The notes beneath the pieces were generated by a model that was not told the DNA's origin, did not search any database, and was given only the letters and a program-made list of their open reading frames with translations. This document shows, in pieces, positions 45,608 through 55,124 of a stretch of DNA of 64,000 nucleotides (positions are counted from its first letter, which is position 1; the number at the start of each line of letters is the position of its first letter). The position numbers and the translations under genes were made by a program. Source of the stretch: Streptomyces himastatinicus ATCC 53653 (GTDB lineage Bacteria; Actinomycetota; Actinomycetes; Streptomycetales; Streptomycetaceae); contig NZ_GG657754.1 in the NCBI RefSeq assembly GCF_000158915.1, positions 4,673,779 to 4,737,778 on the forward strand, read 5' to 3'.

Positions 45608-47376
45608 GCGCGCGCTCCTTCTGCGGGATCTGCGGGGTCTACAGGCTCTGCGGTATCGCCGGGCTTCTCGGGATCCGCGGGAGGCGCGTCCGTCTGTAGC
45701 CGGACGGCCAGTTCGGCGAGCTCCTCGGGGAGCTTGGCGTATTCGCTGCGGCCGAGTCCGGCCATCTCGACCACGGTCGCGCCGTCGTCGCCCTTCGCCG
45801 CCCGGACCCAGACCCGGCGGCGCTGGATGAACAGCGAGCCGACCAGGCCCACCAGGGCCCCCACGGCACCCAGCAGGGCGGTCTGGTCGCCCGGCTTGTG
45901 CGAGATCTGGAAGCTGGCCCAGCTCTTGACGCCGTCGAAGGTCAGCGAGCCCTCGCCGTTCGGCAGCTTCATGGTGTCGCCGGGCGCGAGCGCCCGGGCG
46001 AACTTGGTCTTCCCGTCGGGCTCCAGGTACTGCTTCATCCGCGACTTGTCGAGCTGGTACACGCTCTGCGGGGTACCGCCGTCGATGCCGAGGCTGCCGT
46101 GGTAGGCCGTCAGCACCAGTGCCGGATTGTCCAGCGCCGGGAACTGGGAGAACATGCCCTTGCTGCGCACCCAGGTCGGCAGGAACTGCCCCTGGTACGC
46201 GACCTGGTCACGCTTGCCGTTCTTGTCGCGGTAGTCACCGAGCTTGATCACCATGCTCTCGGTGAGGTTGGCCCCGTCGATCGGCAGCCCGACCACCGGC
46301 CCCTTGTGCACCACATCGCCCTGGCCGTCCCGGACCGTGACGACCGGCGAGTAGCCGTGGTTCAGCAGGAAGACCTTGTAATTCTGGATCTCCAGCGGCT
46401 CGTTGACCTTGATCGACTTCTTGCGGGCGGCCCCGTCCACCCCGTCCCAGTAGGTGACATCGGCGCGGAAGGTGCGCGGCGTGCGCATCTGGGGGCCGCT
46501 GCGCTCGTAGGTCGCGTGGAACTTGTCCAGCTGGAAGCTGAAGGGCGCCAGGTCGTCGCTCTGGAACAGCTGCCCCGTCTTGATGTCGTCGTATTGGGTC
46601 AGGCTGTTGGAGAAGCCGCCGCCCTCGGTGATCAGGCTGCTGCCCTCGGTCTTCCACAGCTGGCCCGCGGCGAAGGAGACCAGCAGCACGATCAGCGCGG
46701 TGTGGAACAGCAGATTGCCGACCTCGCGCAGGTAGCCCTTCTCGGCGGCGACCGCGTTCCCCGTGAGCTGGCTGCGGAAGCGCCTCCGCTTCATGATCCG
46801 CTGCGCCGCCTCCAGCACCTTCTCGGGCTCGGCGTCGCTGCGCCACGTGGTGTAGGCGGGCAGCCGGGTGAGCCGGCGCGGGGCGGCCGGCGGGCGGCCG
46901 CGCAGCTGGCCCACGAACTGCCAGGTGCGCGGCACGATGCAGCCGATGAGCGAGATGAACAGCAGGATGTAGATCGCCGAGAACCACACCGAGCTGTAGA
47001 CGTGGAACAGCTGGAGCTTCTCGTAGATCGGGGTGACGGTCGGGTGCTTGTCCTTGAAGTCCTGGACCTTGAGCTGGTCGATGCTCGTCTGCGGGATCAG
47101 CGAGCCCGGGATCGAGCCCAGGGAGAGCAGGAAGAGCAGCAGCAGCGCGACCCGCATCGAGGTCAGCTGCCGCCAGAACCACCGGACCCAGCCGAGCGGC
47201 CCCAGCGAGGGGACGTTGATCTCCTCGGCGGGGGCGGTGGACAGCTGCGACCCCGCGGCGCCCAGTTCGCGCTCCTCCGCGCCGCCCGCGCCGCTGTCGG
47301 CCGCTTCCTCGGCCGTCTTCGCGGCCGCCTGCCCAGCCGCCTTCTCGGCCGCGGAGTCGGTATCGGTGGTGGACAT
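45604..47376 (-). CDS. resB: Cytochrome c biogenesis protein ResB
   Basis: 590-residue partner of CcsB in cytochrome c haem ligation. Three N-terminal membrane helices begin at about 72 (LTSMRVALLLLFLLSLGSIPGSLIPQ), 122 and 212. A large outer domain (230-495) is followed by a fourth helix at about 505 (LLGAVGALVGLVGSLFIQRR). The first 60 residues and the tail are Ala/Glu-rich. The gene lies 3 bases after the ccdA stop and overlaps ccsB by 4 bases. Confidence 0.95.
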   Translation of the reverse strand: MSTTDTDSAAEKAAGQAAAKTAEEAADSGAGGAEERELGAAGSQLSTAPAEEINVPSLGPLGWVRWFWRQLTSMRVALLLLFLLSLGSIPGSLIPQTSIDQLKVQDFKDKHPTVTPIYEKLQLFHVYSSVWFSAIYILLFISLIGCIVPRTWQFVGQLRGRPPAAPRRLTRLPAYTTWRSDAEPEKVLEAAQRIMKRRRFRSQLTGNAVAAEKGYLREVGNLLFHTALIVLLVSFAAGQLWKTEGSSLITEGGGFSNSLTQYDDIKTGQLFQSDDLAPFSFQLDKFHATYERSGPQMRTPRTFRADVTYWDGVDGAARKKSIKVNEPLEIQNYKVFLLNHGYSPVVTVRDGQGDVVHKGPVVGLPIDGANLTESMVIKLGDYRDKNGKRDQVAYQGQFLPTWVRSKGMFSQFPALDNPALVLTAYHGSLGIDGGTPQSVYQLDKSRMKQYLEPDGKTKFARALAPGDTMKLPNGEGSLTFDGVKSWASFQISHKPGDQTALLGAVGALVGLVGSLFIQRRRVWVRAAKGDDGATVVEMAGLGRSEYAKLPEELAELAVRLQTDAPPADPEKPGDTAEPVDPADPAEGARA

Positions 47377-47379
47377 GGA

Positions 47380-48141
47380 TCAGATCCCAACGTTGAAGCT
47401 CTGAGCCCAGCTCTGCGTGTCGCTCATGATGGCGTCCCAGACACCCGTGAGCAGCAGCACCCCCAGGGCGATGAGCAGGCCGCCACCGGTCCGCATCACC
47501 CACACGTAGTGCTGTTTGACCCAAGTGAAGGCGCCCAGCGCGCGCCGGTAGGCCACCGCGACGACGACGAACGGCAGCCCGAGCCCGACGCAGTACGCGA
47601 CGGTCAGCAGAGCGCCGCGGCCCGCGCTCCCCTCATTGAACGCCAGCGCCTGGACGGCGGTGAGGGTGGGCCCCAGGCACGGCGTCCAGCCGACGCCGAA
47701 CAAGGCACCCAGCACCGGCGCGCCCGCCAGCCCCATCGTGGGCGAGATATGGAAGCGGAACTCCCGCTGTCCGAAGCCCTTCAGCAGCCCCATGAAGGCC
47801 AGGCCCATCAGGATCGTGACGGCCCCGAGGATCTTGGAGATGGTCTCCTTGTGCTCCTGGAGCGTCCAGCCGAAGTGGCCGAACAGCGCGCCGCCGGAGA
47901 CGAAGACGGCGGTGAAGCCGAGTACGAAGAGCGAGGCGCCCGCGACCATCCGGCCGCGCCTGGCCTCCGCCAGATCCGTACCGGTGATCCCGGTGACGTA
48001 CGACATGTAGCCCGGCACCAGGGGAAGCACACAGGGGGAGAAGAAGGAGACCAGTCCGCCGAGGACGGCGATCGGCAGGGCCAGCAGCAGCGCCCCGGTC
48101 AGCACGGTCTCGTTCGCACCGGTGGCGGCGAGCGTAGTCAC
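47380..48141 (-). CDS. ccdA: Thiol-disulfide interchange membrane protein CcdA
   Basis: 253-residue, six-helix protein that carries reducing power across the membrane to the thioredoxin lipoprotein and apocytochromes. The redox Cys pair is C37 (SFFSPCVLPLVPGYMSY) and C155 (GVGWTPCLGPTLTAV). Small-residue helices follow the DsbD/CcdA pattern. It lies 6 bases after the thioredoxin lipoprotein gene. Confidence 0.95.
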   Translation of the reverse strand: MTTLAATGANETVLTGALLLALPIAVLGGLVSFFSPCVLPLVPGYMSYVTGITGTDLAEARRGRMVAGASLFVLGFTAVFVSGGALFGHFGWTLQEHKETISKILGAVTILMGLAFMGLLKGFGQREFRFHISPTMGLAGAPVLGALFGVGWTPCLGPTLTAVQALAFNEGSAGRGALLTVAYCVGLGLPFVVVAVAYRRALGAFTWVKQHYVWVMRTGGGLLIALGVLLLTGVWDAIMSDTQSWAQSFNVGI

Positions 48142-48147
48142 AAGAGG

Positions 48148-48765
48148 TCACTTCTCCGCGATGAGCGGGTTGAGCATCTTGCGCACGCTGTCCTCGCTGA
48201 GCGGGGTGAGGGCGCGGGCCGCGATCTTGCCGTTCCGGTCGAGCACGATGGTCGACGGGATGGCCTGCGGGTTGAGGCTGCCCTTGGGGAAGCGCAGCAT
48301 CAGCTTGCCGATCGGGTCGTACAGGCTCGGGTAGTCGACCTTGAACGCCTTCTCGAACCTGAGCGCGGGGGCTCGGTTGCTGTCCCGGGTGTTGATCCCG
48401 ATGAACTGGACACCCTTGGCCTTGGTGTCCTTGGCGACCTTGGCGAGGTTCGGGGCCTCGGCCCGGCAGGGCGCGCACCAGGAACCCCAGACGTTCAGGA
48501 CGACGATCTTGCCCTTGTAGTCGGCCACGTCGAGCGGCTTGTCCTCGAGGGTCTTGCCGGACAGCTGGGGAGCGTCCTGGCGGTCCCCCTTGGGCACGGT
48601 GTCGACGCCGCCCTTGCCCTGCACGAACTTGGTATCGGCGGATCCGCCCGAGGTGCCGCCGCTACCGCAGGCGGAGAGGGACAGCGCGGCAACCGCGGCC
48701 CCGGTGGCCAGCACGGTTGCGCGACGGCAGGTCGCGAGGCGCCGAGGGGCGCGGCAGGCACTCAT
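48148..48765 (-). CDS. TlpA/ResA-like thioredoxin lipoprotein
   Basis: 205-residue exported thiol reductase for apocytochrome c. Signal peptide with lipobox LSAC; Cys33 would carry the lipid. The thioredoxin domain (about 65-205) has the active site WCAPC with C96 and C99. IPSTIVLDRNGKIAAR supplies the cis-Pro. First gene of the ccs/res set (thioredoxin, ccdA, resB, ccsB), which looks like one operon. Confidence 0.94.
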   Translation of the reverse strand: MSACRAPRRLATCRRATVLATGAAVAALSLSACGSGGTSGGSADTKFVQGKGGVDTVPKGDRQDAPQLSGKTLEDKPLDVADYKGKIVVLNVWGSWCAPCRAEAPNLAKVAKDTKAKGVQFIGINTRDSNRAPALRFEKAFKVDYPSLYDPIGKLMLRFPKGSLNPQAIPSTIVLDRNGKIAARALTPLSEDSVRKMLNPLIAEK

Positions 48766-48834
48766 GTGAAAAGTTTCGCATGGCCCTTTTGCGGATCTTC
48801 GCCACCCCCCTCGGCCCCCTGCGGAGCGAGACGA

Positions 48835-50019
48835 TCAGCTACTGCCGGCGGTCCACGCCTGGCCCACCCCGAGCCCCCGCAGATCCGCGAGCACCTCCGG
48901 GTCCTGCGCGTCCAGCCAGTCCGTGAGCTGTTTGAAGGACACCAGCCGCACGTCCTTGTTCTTCTCGTCGGCCATGTGCTTGAGCGCTTCCTCGACGGCG
49001 TCCATATAGATGCCGCCGTTCCACTGCTCGAAGTGGTTGCCGATGAAGAACGGGGCGCGATTGGTCTCGTACGCCCGCTGGAAACCGGCGATGTACGCGT
49101 CGGTGGCCTGCTTGCGCCAGCCCGGGTAGTTGGCGGGCGGCGCTTTCGTGGAATTCTGCGACTGGTTCGCCAGGACGTTGTAATCCATCGAGAGCACCTC
49201 GAAGGAATGGCCGGGGAAGGGAATCTGCTGGAGCGGATAGTCCCACAGCCCCATCTTCTTCGACGGCCACACCTGACGGCCGCCGGGCGAACTGGCGTCA
49301 TAGCGCCAACCGAGCTTACGGGCGGTCGGCAGCAGATTCTGCTGTCCCAGCAGACAGGGAGTGCGCCCGCCGATCAGTTCCTCACGGTAATCGAAGGGCA
49401 GCGGATCGACATCCTTGAATCCGGTGTTCGTACGCCACTGCGTCACGAACGACACGGCCTGCTCGACCTCCGACTCCCACTGGGCGGACGTCCAGTTGGC
49501 GACGGTGCCGCGGCCGGAGCAGAAGTGGCCGTTGAAGTGGGTGCCTATCTCATGGCCCTCCAGCCAGGCCAGACGCACGTTCTCCAGTGTCGCCTTGATG
49601 TGGTCGTCGGTGAGATAGCCGATGTCGGAGGCGCCCACCGGGTTGTTCGGCGGCTTGTACAGCGACTTTTTCGATTCGGGGAGGCAGTAGAGCCCGGAGA
49701 GGAAGAACGTCATGGTCGCGCCGTGGTCCTCGGCGAGCTTACGGAAACGCGGGAAGAGGCCGTTGCCGACCTCTCCCGCACCGTCCCAGGAGAAGACCAC
49801 GAACTGCGGCGGCTTCTGCCCCCGCTCAAGACGCTCCGGCTTGGGATCCTTCGGCCGGTTCACCCCACGGGAAGTTGAACCATCACCGATCGGCTTTGCC
49901 TGCGCCGTCCTCTTCGGCGCCGCCTTGTCCGACCCCGATGACGAACAGCCGACAGCGGTCAGTGACGCGACCGCTCCCATACCAAGACCGAGGATCCCCC
50001 TCCGGCTGACCTCACGCAT
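48835..50019 (-). CDS. Tat-type lipoprotein, polysaccharide-deacetylase-like
   Basis: 394 residues from the ATG at 50019 (GAGG 5 bases upstream). The N terminus SRRGILGLGMGAVASLTAVGC joins a twin-arginine motif to a lipobox, so it is probably exported by Tat and lipid-anchored. The body resembles family-4 carbohydrate esterases: FSWDGAGEVG holds the candidate base Asp and GHEIGTHFNGHF the metal His pair. The usual order is kept, but spacing and later motifs are divergent, so activity and substrate are unproven. Runs toward the thioredoxin gene but with a 69-bp gap. Confidence 0.82.
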   Translation of the reverse strand: MREVSRRGILGLGMGAVASLTAVGCSSSGSDKAAPKRTAQAKPIGDGSTSRGVNRPKDPKPERLERGQKPPQFVVFSWDGAGEVGNGLFPRFRKLAEDHGATMTFFLSGLYCLPESKKSLYKPPNNPVGASDIGYLTDDHIKATLENVRLAWLEGHEIGTHFNGHFCSGRGTVANWTSAQWESEVEQAVSFVTQWRTNTGFKDVDPLPFDYREELIGGRTPCLLGQQNLLPTARKLGWRYDASSPGGRQVWPSKKMGLWDYPLQQIPFPGHSFEVLSMDYNVLANQSQNSTKAPPANYPGWRKQATDAYIAGFQRAYETNRAPFFIGNHFEQWNGGIYMDAVEEALKHMADEKNKDVRLVSFKQLTDWLDAQDPEVLADLRGLGVGQAWTAGSS

Positions 50020-50183
50020 AGCGTCCTCAATTCGCACTCGCCGTACTGGTTGTCCGGGCCACGGACGACCTTTGAGATGGCGAGACGAATAGCGGGGTTC
50101 CGAACGGACGCGGTCAATTACAGTCCCGGCACATTTCCCCGGGAACGATGACGCAATGCGATGAGACGCCTACAGCGCGCTGG

Positions 50184-50882
50184 TTATGCGCCGAACCCCT
50201 TGGAGGCCCCCTTCACCGGCTTGGCACCCGCGAGGAGATGCGCGGGGACGAGATCGCGCGCCGGTTCGCTGTAGCCGATCGACACGATCTTGTCGCCGCG
50301 GTAGGTGAAGGTGGTGAGGCTGGCCAGGGTGCACTGCCGCTTGCGCGGGTCGTGCCACAGCCGCCGCCGCTCCGCGAAGCTGCGCACGATCCAGATCGGC
50401 AGCTGATGGCTGACGCAGACCGCCTCGTGCCCGCGGGCGGCGTCGCGCGCCGCGCCCAGCGCCCCCATCATCCGCACCACCTGGTCGATGTACGGCTCGC
50501 CCCAGGAAGGGCGGAAGGGGTTGGTGAGATGACGCCAGTTGGCCGGCCTGCGCAGCGCGCCGTCGCCCACCCCGAAGGTCTTCCCCTCGAAGGCGTTCGC
50601 CGCCTCGATCAGCCGCTCGTCGACGGCCACGTCCAGACCGTGCGCCTTGCCGATCGGCACGGCCGTCTCCTGGGCCCGCTCCAGCGGGGAGGCCACGACA
50701 TGGGTGATGTCGCGCTCAGCGAGGTGCTCGGCGACCCGGTCGGCCATGCGGCGGCCCAGCTCGGACAGGTGGTAGCCGGGCAGGCGCCCGTACAGGACGC
50801 CCTCCGGGTTCTCCACCTCGCCGTGGCGCATCACATGGACGACGGTGATGTCGTTCTCGCTCTGTGTCATGTCACCCATCAT
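50184..50882 (-). CDS. Histidine phosphatase superfamily protein
   Basis: 232-residue phosphoglycerate-mutase-like phosphatase. The catalytic RHG is in [20 protein letters not shown] (about 18-37), a second motif is [10 protein letters not shown], and the second catalytic His is in [14 protein letters not shown]. Substrate unknown. The ATG overlaps the hemL stop as ATGA, with GAGG 7 bases upstream, so the two are co-translated. Confidence 0.9.
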   Translation of the reverse strand: MMGDMTQSENDITVVHVMRHGEVENPEGVLYGRLPGYHLSELGRRMADRVAEHLAERDITHVVASPLERAQETAVPIGKAHGLDVAVDERLIEAANAFEGKTFGVGDGALRRPANWRHLTNPFRPSWGEPYIDQVVRMMGALGAARDAARGHEAVCVSHQLPIWIVRSFAERRRLWHDPRKRQCTLASLTTFTYRGDKIVSIGYSEPARDLVPAHLLAGAKPVKGASKGFGA

Positions 50883-52195
50883 TCAGTCGCCTCGGCGGCG
50901 GCCCGCGCCGCCCCCGGCAGAGCCTCCGCCACCCGCTCCAGCGCCCGCTCGTCATGGGCCGTCGACAGGAACCACGACTCGAAGGCCGACGGCGGCAGAT
51001 AGACGCCCTGGGACAGCATCGAGTGGAAGAAGGGGGTGAAGCGGAACGCCTGCTGCGCCTTCGCCTTGGCGTAGTCCGTGACGTCCTCGTCGGTGAAGAA
51101 GACCGTGAACATGCTGCCCGCGTTCTGCACGCGGTGCGCGACGCCCGCCTTGGCCAGCTCCTCGGTCACCAGCGCCCGCAGCTGCGCGGAGGCCGTGTCG
51201 ACCTTGTCGTACGCCGCGTCGTCCAGCAGCCGCAGCTGCGCCACCCCGGCCGCCGTCGCGATCGGGTTCCCGGACAGCGTGCCCGCCTGGTAGACCGGGC
51301 CGGCCGGGGCGAGCTGCGCCATCACATCGGCGCGGCCGCCGAAGGCCGCGGCCGGGAAGCCACCGCCCATGACCTTGCCGAAGGTCATCAGATCGGGTAC
51401 GACCCCGTCGAGCCCGAACCAGCCGGACCTGGAAACCCGGAAGCCTGTCATGACCTCGTCGGAGATGAAGAGCGCGCCATTGTCGGCGCACAGCTCCTTC
51501 AGGCCCGCGTTGAACCCGGGCAGCGGCGGCACCACGCCCATGTTGCCCGGCGAGGCCTCGGTGATCACACAGGCGATCTCGCCCGGGTGCGCGGCGAACG
51601 CCGCCCGCACGGCCTCCAGGTCGTTGTAGGGCAGCACGACGGTCTCCCCCGCCTGCGCGCCCGTCACACCGGGGGTGTCCGGCAACCCGAAGGTCGCCAC
51701 CCCGGACCCGGCCGCGGCCAGCAGGGCGTCCACATGGCCGTGGTAACAACCCGCGAACTTGATCACCTTGGGGCGGCCGGTGAACCCGCGGGCCAGCCGG
51801 ATCGCCGACATCGTGGCCTCGGTGCCGGACGACACCAGGCGCACCTGCTCGACGGGGCCGACGCGGGCCACGATCTCCTCGGCGAGTTCGACCTCGCCCT
51901 CGCCCGGCGTGCCGAACGACGTACCACGGGCGACGGCGGCCTGCACGGCGCCGATCACCTCGGGGTGCGAATGGCCGAGGATCATCGGTCCCCACGAACA
52001 CACGAGGTCGACGTACTCGCGTCCGTCGGCATCGGTGAGGTACGGACCGTCACCGGACACCATAAAGCGGGGCGTACCTCCGACGGCGCGGAAAGCCCGA
52101 ACCGGAGAGTTCACGCCGCCGGGCGTCACGACGGCCGCGCGATCGAAAAGCGTCTGCGAAACTGGGGCTGCGTACGGATAGCTCACGCACGCCAT
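50879..52195 (-). CDS. hemL: Glutamate-1-semialdehyde 2,1-aminomutase
   Basis: 438-residue PLP enzyme making 5-aminolevulinate in the C5 haem pathway. PLP lysine is K274 in [11 protein letters not shown]. The Asp of [10 protein letters not shown] and the loop [17 protein letters not shown] are as expected. [12 protein letters not shown] is the typical N terminus. ATG at 52195; a GTG three codons later is possible, and neither has a clear ribosome site. Supplies haem close to the cytochrome c maturation genes. Confidence 0.96.
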   Translation of the reverse strand: MACVSYPYAAPVSQTLFDRAAVVTPGGVNSPVRAFRAVGGTPRFMVSGDGPYLTDADGREYVDLVCSWGPMILGHSHPEVIGAVQAAVARGTSFGTPGEGEVELAEEIVARVGPVEQVRLVSSGTEATMSAIRLARGFTGRPKVIKFAGCYHGHVDALLAAAGSGVATFGLPDTPGVTGAQAGETVVLPYNDLEAVRAAFAAHPGEIACVITEASPGNMGVVPPLPGFNAGLKELCADNGALFISDEVMTGFRVSRSGWFGLDGVVPDLMTFGKVMGGGFPAAAFGGRADVMAQLAPAGPVYQAGTLSGNPIATAAGVAQLRLLDDAAYDKVDTASAQLRALVTEELAKAGVAHRVQNAGSMFTVFFTDEDVTDYAKAKAQQAFRFTPFFHSMLSQGVYLPPSAFESWFLSTAHDERALERVAEALPGAARAAAEATE

Positions 52196-52448
52196 GTTGT
52201 CAGAGGGTGACGGAGTCCTGCCGCCGGGCGTTTCACAACGCCGATGCGGGGGAGGTCTCAGTCATATTGATCAGTTTGATCAGGTCGCAATGATCGGGTT
52301 GCGCGGCGGTGGCTGCGAGTGGTCGGGTGGAGATATGCATCGCGGTGGCGAACTGGGTGAAGGGACTGACGATCGAGGCCCCGAGCGTGCCCGCCCCGGA
52401 CGCCATCGGCGAGAAGACGCGGGCAGGGCAAGCAGGAGCGGGGGCCGC
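52196..52448. promoter_or_regulatory. Divergent region upstream of hemL with repeated TTGATCAG
   Basis: Two direct copies of TTGATCAG (52267-52274 and 52276-52283) lie in an A/T-rich patch; each contains the palindrome TGATCA, and another TGATC lies 8 bases on. On the minus strand, TTGCGA upstream and TATGAC downstream with 18-bp spacing could be a hemL promoter that spans the repeats. No gene seen in this stretch. Confidence 0.4.
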
Positions 52449-52883
52449 ATGGGGGTGACCTACAAGTACTTCGGCGCGCCCGACGGGGCCACCGCCGCAC
52501 GGGTCCCCATCTCCATGCGCCCCGAGGAGCTCGGCGGCGACGAGCTGGGCCACGGCATGTTCACCAAGATCAAGCCGGAGACGGTGGCCGCGATGGTCCT
52601 CACCGGCATCGAGGGCGTGCCGCTGCACAAAGTGCCCCCGCTCGAACTCGTCGTCCTGCACCCGGACTACGCCGTCGTCAAGCTGCCGATGACCGCCGTC
52701 GACCCGCTGCGCGGCGTCGGCGAGGAGGCGGTGGGCGCCGCGGCCTTCATCTGGTCCACGGTCCCGGACCGCGGCGGTCCGCGCGACGCCTTCCTGGTCT
52801 ACCAACTGCTCCACGAGTGGCAGGACTTCAGCCACCGCCTGCATGAGGCCGGCCACCAGCCGTACTGCCTGGTCTGGCCCTGA
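52449..52883 (+). CDS. Conserved-looking hypothetical protein, 144 residues
   Basis: Soluble protein from the ATG at 52449 (MGVTYKYFGAPDG; AGGAG about 10 bases upstream). No signal or membrane helix. Features: MRPEELGGDELGHGMFTKIKP, a central beta-rich part, and AAFIWSTVPDRGGP. No family recognised. The frame stays open upstream to 52194 but that part is unlike coding sequence. Divergent from hemL. Confidence 0.75.
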   Translation: MGVTYKYFGAPDGATAARVPISMRPEELGGDELGHGMFTKIKPETVAAMVLTGIEGVPLHKVPPLELVVLHPDYAVVKLPMTAVDPLRGVGEEAVGAAAFIWSTVPDRGGPRDAFLVYQLLHEWQDFSHRLHEAGHQPYCLVWP

Positions 52884-52907
52884 CCAGTGCTGTTCTAGCC
52901 TTCCCCC

Positions 52908-53240
52908 ATGCTCATCGCACGCTCCGTCAGCCTGTTCGTCCTGGCCGCCCTCCTGGAAATCGGAGGCGCCTGGCTGGTCTGGCAGGGTGTGCGCGAGCAC
53001 AGGGGATGGGCTTGGATCGGCGCCGGGATCGTCGCTCTCGGCGCCTACGGTTTCGTTGCCACGCTCCAGCCGGACGCGAACTTCGGCCGCATCCTCGCGG
53101 CGTACGGCGGCGTCTTCGTCGCCGGATCACTCGCCTGGGGCATGGTCGCCGACGACTACCGGCCCGACCGCTTCGATGTCATCGGTGCGTTGATCTGTCT
53201 GGCCGGAGTCGCCGTGATCATGTACGCGCCTAGAAGGTGA
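52908..53240 (+). CDS. YnfA/UPF0060-family small membrane protein
   Basis: 110 residues, four membrane helices. [21 protein letters not shown] and [18 protein letters not shown] are family signatures. Distantly related in shape to small multidrug transporters, but substrate is unknown. It follows the 144-residue gene by 24 bp and overlaps the end of the PepSY gene by 11 bp (convergent). Confidence 0.9.
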   Translation: MLIARSVSLFVLAALLEIGGAWLVWQGVREHRGWAWIGAGIVALGAYGFVATLQPDANFGRILAAYGGVFVAGSLAWGMVADDYRPDRFDVIGALICLAGVAVIMYAPRR

Positions 53241-54915
53241 GCGGGCGGCCGTGGTGAGCGTGGTCGCCGTTGTCCTCCTCCTGGGTTGAGCTGAGGACGC
53301 AGCCGGTGTCCGGGTCGATCAGCACGCGGGTGATGGTGTCGTCGCACTCGACGTCCACGGCCCACACCTGGTGCTTCTCGCCGTTCTTGTGCTGCGGGTC
53401 GTGCTGCTTGTGGTCGTCCCGCTGCTTGTCGCCGTGGCGCTGCGGGTCACGGTGCTGCTGGTCCTTGCGGTGGTCGTCCTTGCGGTGATCGCCCTTACGG
53501 TGGTCGTCCTTGCGGTGGTCGTCCTTGCGCGGGTCATCCTTGCGGTGGTCGTCGTGACGGGGGTCGTCCTCGGGGCAGTCGTCCACCAGCTCGGCGCTGA
53601 CGGCCTGGCCGCCGACCTCGCACTCGGCGATCTCCACGGCCTGCTGAAGGGTCACCGGCCCGCTCTGCGCGGCGTCGGTGGTGGCCGTCTCGTGGTTCTG
53701 GTGGGCGTGGGGGTCCTTGCGGGTGTGGTCGTCCTTGCGGGCGTGGTCGTCGTGGCGGGCGTGGTCGTCGTGGCGAGCGTGGTCGTCGTGGCGAGCGTGG
53801 TCGTCGTGGCGAGCGTGGTCGTCCTTACGGGCGTGGTCGTCCTGGTGGTCGCCGTGGGCCGACGGGGCGCCGAAACGGTCCTGCGGCGTGGCGACGGGCT
53901 CCTGGACCACCTCGGGCTGCGCCACCGCGGCCTGGGCCGGCTCGGCGTACTGGGCCATGCCGCGCTGCTGGTAGCCGTGGCCTTGCGGGGCGCTGGTCTC
54001 GCGCTGCCAGCGGGTCGGGCGCTCCGGCCGCTCCATCCGACCGTTCGGCCGAGCGTTCTGGCCCTCGGCGGCGGCCTGCCCGCTGGCGGCTTGGCCGTTG
54101 GTGGCCTGACCGTTGCCGTTCTGGCCCTTGCCGTACCAGCCGCTGCCGGACTGCCCGTTGCCCGCTTGGCCGTTGGCAGCCTGACCGTTGGTGGCCTGAC
54201 CGTTGGTGGCCTGACCGTTGGTGGCCTGACCGTTGGTGGCCTGGCCATTGCCGTTCTGGCCCTTGCCGTACCAGCCGCTGCCCGACTGGCCGTTGGCGGA
54301 TTGGCCGTTGCCGTACTTGCCGCTCTCGTGGCGACCGTCGTCGTGCTTGCCGTTCTCGTGACGACCGTCCTCGTGGCGACCGTCGTCGTGGCGGCCATCC
54401 TCGTGACGCCCGTCCTCGTGGCGACCGTCGTCGTGGCGGCCGTCGTCGTGGCGACCGTTCTCGTGGCGACCGTCGTCGTGGCGGCCGTCCTCGTGGCGGC
54501 CATCGTCGTGGCGACCGTTCTCGTGGCGGCCATCGTCGTGGCGCCCGTCCTCGTGGCGACCGTCCTCGTGGCGACCGTCCTCGTGGCGGCCATCGTCGTG
54601 GCGGCCATCGTCGTGCTTGCCGTTCTCGTGGCGCCCGTTGTCGTGGTGGCCGTTCTCGTGCTTGCCGTTGTCGTGCTTCTGCTTACCGTTGTCGTGCTGG
54701 CGGCCATCCCCATGGTTGCGGTCGCCGTGCCGCTCCTGGTCCTGGGGGCATGCGGAGGCAGACGTCGAGTGCGAGCCCGGCGTGGTGCCCGCGGCCCACG
54801 CGACCGACGGCGCACCGGCCACCAGAGCCGCCGCCGCGAGGGCACCGGCGGAGGCGACTCCCCAGCGACGGAAGGACTGACGGGACCGGTACAGCATTCT
54901 GTTCTGATGGGTCAT
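53230..54915 (-). CDS. Secreted His/Asp-rich repeat protein with a split PepSY domain
   Basis: 561 residues. Signal peptide about 1-41 (AWAAG). Residues 74-200 are about 25 pentads of the type H[DE][DNS]G[RK]. Residues 201-284 are Asn/Gly/Gln repeats (ATNGQ). Residues 357-402 are HDDHAR repeats. The PepSY domain starts [16 protein letters not shown] (421-436) and ends [19 protein letters not shown] (517-535), but a 65-residue His/Asp/Lys/Arg insert (447-514) splits it. The protein has well over 80 His, so binding of Zn, Ni, Cu or similar ions is the obvious guess, not shown. AAGGAG is 15 bases before the ATG. Confidence 0.85.
   Translation of the reverse strand: MTHQNRMLYRSRQSFRRWGVASAGALAAAALVAGAPSVAWAAGTTPGSHSTSASACPQDQERHGDRNHGDGRQHDNGKQKHDNGKHENGHHDNGRHENGKHDDGRHDDGRHEDGRHEDGRHEDGRHDDGRHENGRHDDGRHEDGRHDDGRHENGRHDDGRHDDGRHEDGRHEDGRHDDGRHEDGRHENGKHDDGRHESGKYGNGQSANGQSGSGWYGKGQNGNGQATNGQATNGQATNGQATNGQAANGQAGNGQSGSGWYGKGQNGNGQATNGQAASGQAAAEGQNARPNGRMERPERPTRWQRETSAPQGHGYQQRGMAQYAEPAQAAVAQPEVVQEPVATPQDRFGAPSAHGDHQDDHARKDDHARHDDHARHDDHARHDDHARHDDHARKDDHTRKDPHAHQNHETATTDAAQSGPVTLQQAVEIAECEVGGQAVSAELVDDCPEDDPRHDDHRKDDPRKDDHRKDDHRKGDHRKDDHRKDQQHRDPQRHGDKQRDDHKQHDPQHKNGEKHQVWAVDVECDDTITRVLIDPDTGCVLSSTQEEDNGDHAHHGRPLTF
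53710..53847 (-). repeat. Coding repeat encoding HDDHAR units
   Basis: 15-base-period array in the PepSY gene, seven to eight units, with near-identical DNA. Confidence 0.85.
54064..54696 (-). repeat. Long coding tandem arrays in the PepSY gene
   Basis: 54316-54696 is a 15-base-period array of about 25 HxDGR-type units. 54064-54315 is a second 15-base-period array (NGQAT) that includes two copies of a longer [15 protein letters not shown] segment. High DNA identity between units means copy number is likely to vary between strains. Confidence 0.9.
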
Positions 54916-55124
54916 GACCTGAATTCACTCCTTGGGGCATGCGAGAGTCCGAGACCGGCGGCGCGCCGGACGCAGTGCACCCTTCCCCGGGGCCATGAGC
55001 GGATAGCGGTTTCCGATCTTCAGTCCCCCGATCGGCCGCAGATCAGAAGGTCATATCCTGCGTATGGATCACGGTGCGATTTTCCTACCGCACTCACGCA
55101 CGCCACATCGCCACAGGAGGGTCG
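54916..55124. other. Divergent intergenic region, PepSY gene and SDR gene
   Basis: 209 bp with promoters presumably for both directions. No clear -35/-10 pair was recognised. CCGATCTTC and a nearby CGATCGG/CAGATCAG cluster around 55013-55050 is slightly A/T-richer. Confidence 0.4.

Noticed and set aside
45898..49878. Open frame of 1,326 codons on the plus strand
   Set aside because: Antisense shadow of resB, ccdA, the thioredoxin lipoprotein and the deacetylase gene; no domain or start signal.
53700..54700. Regular repeats suggesting a CRISPR array
   Set aside because: The period is 15 bases, in frame, without unique spacers, and there are no cas genes. These are coding repeats.
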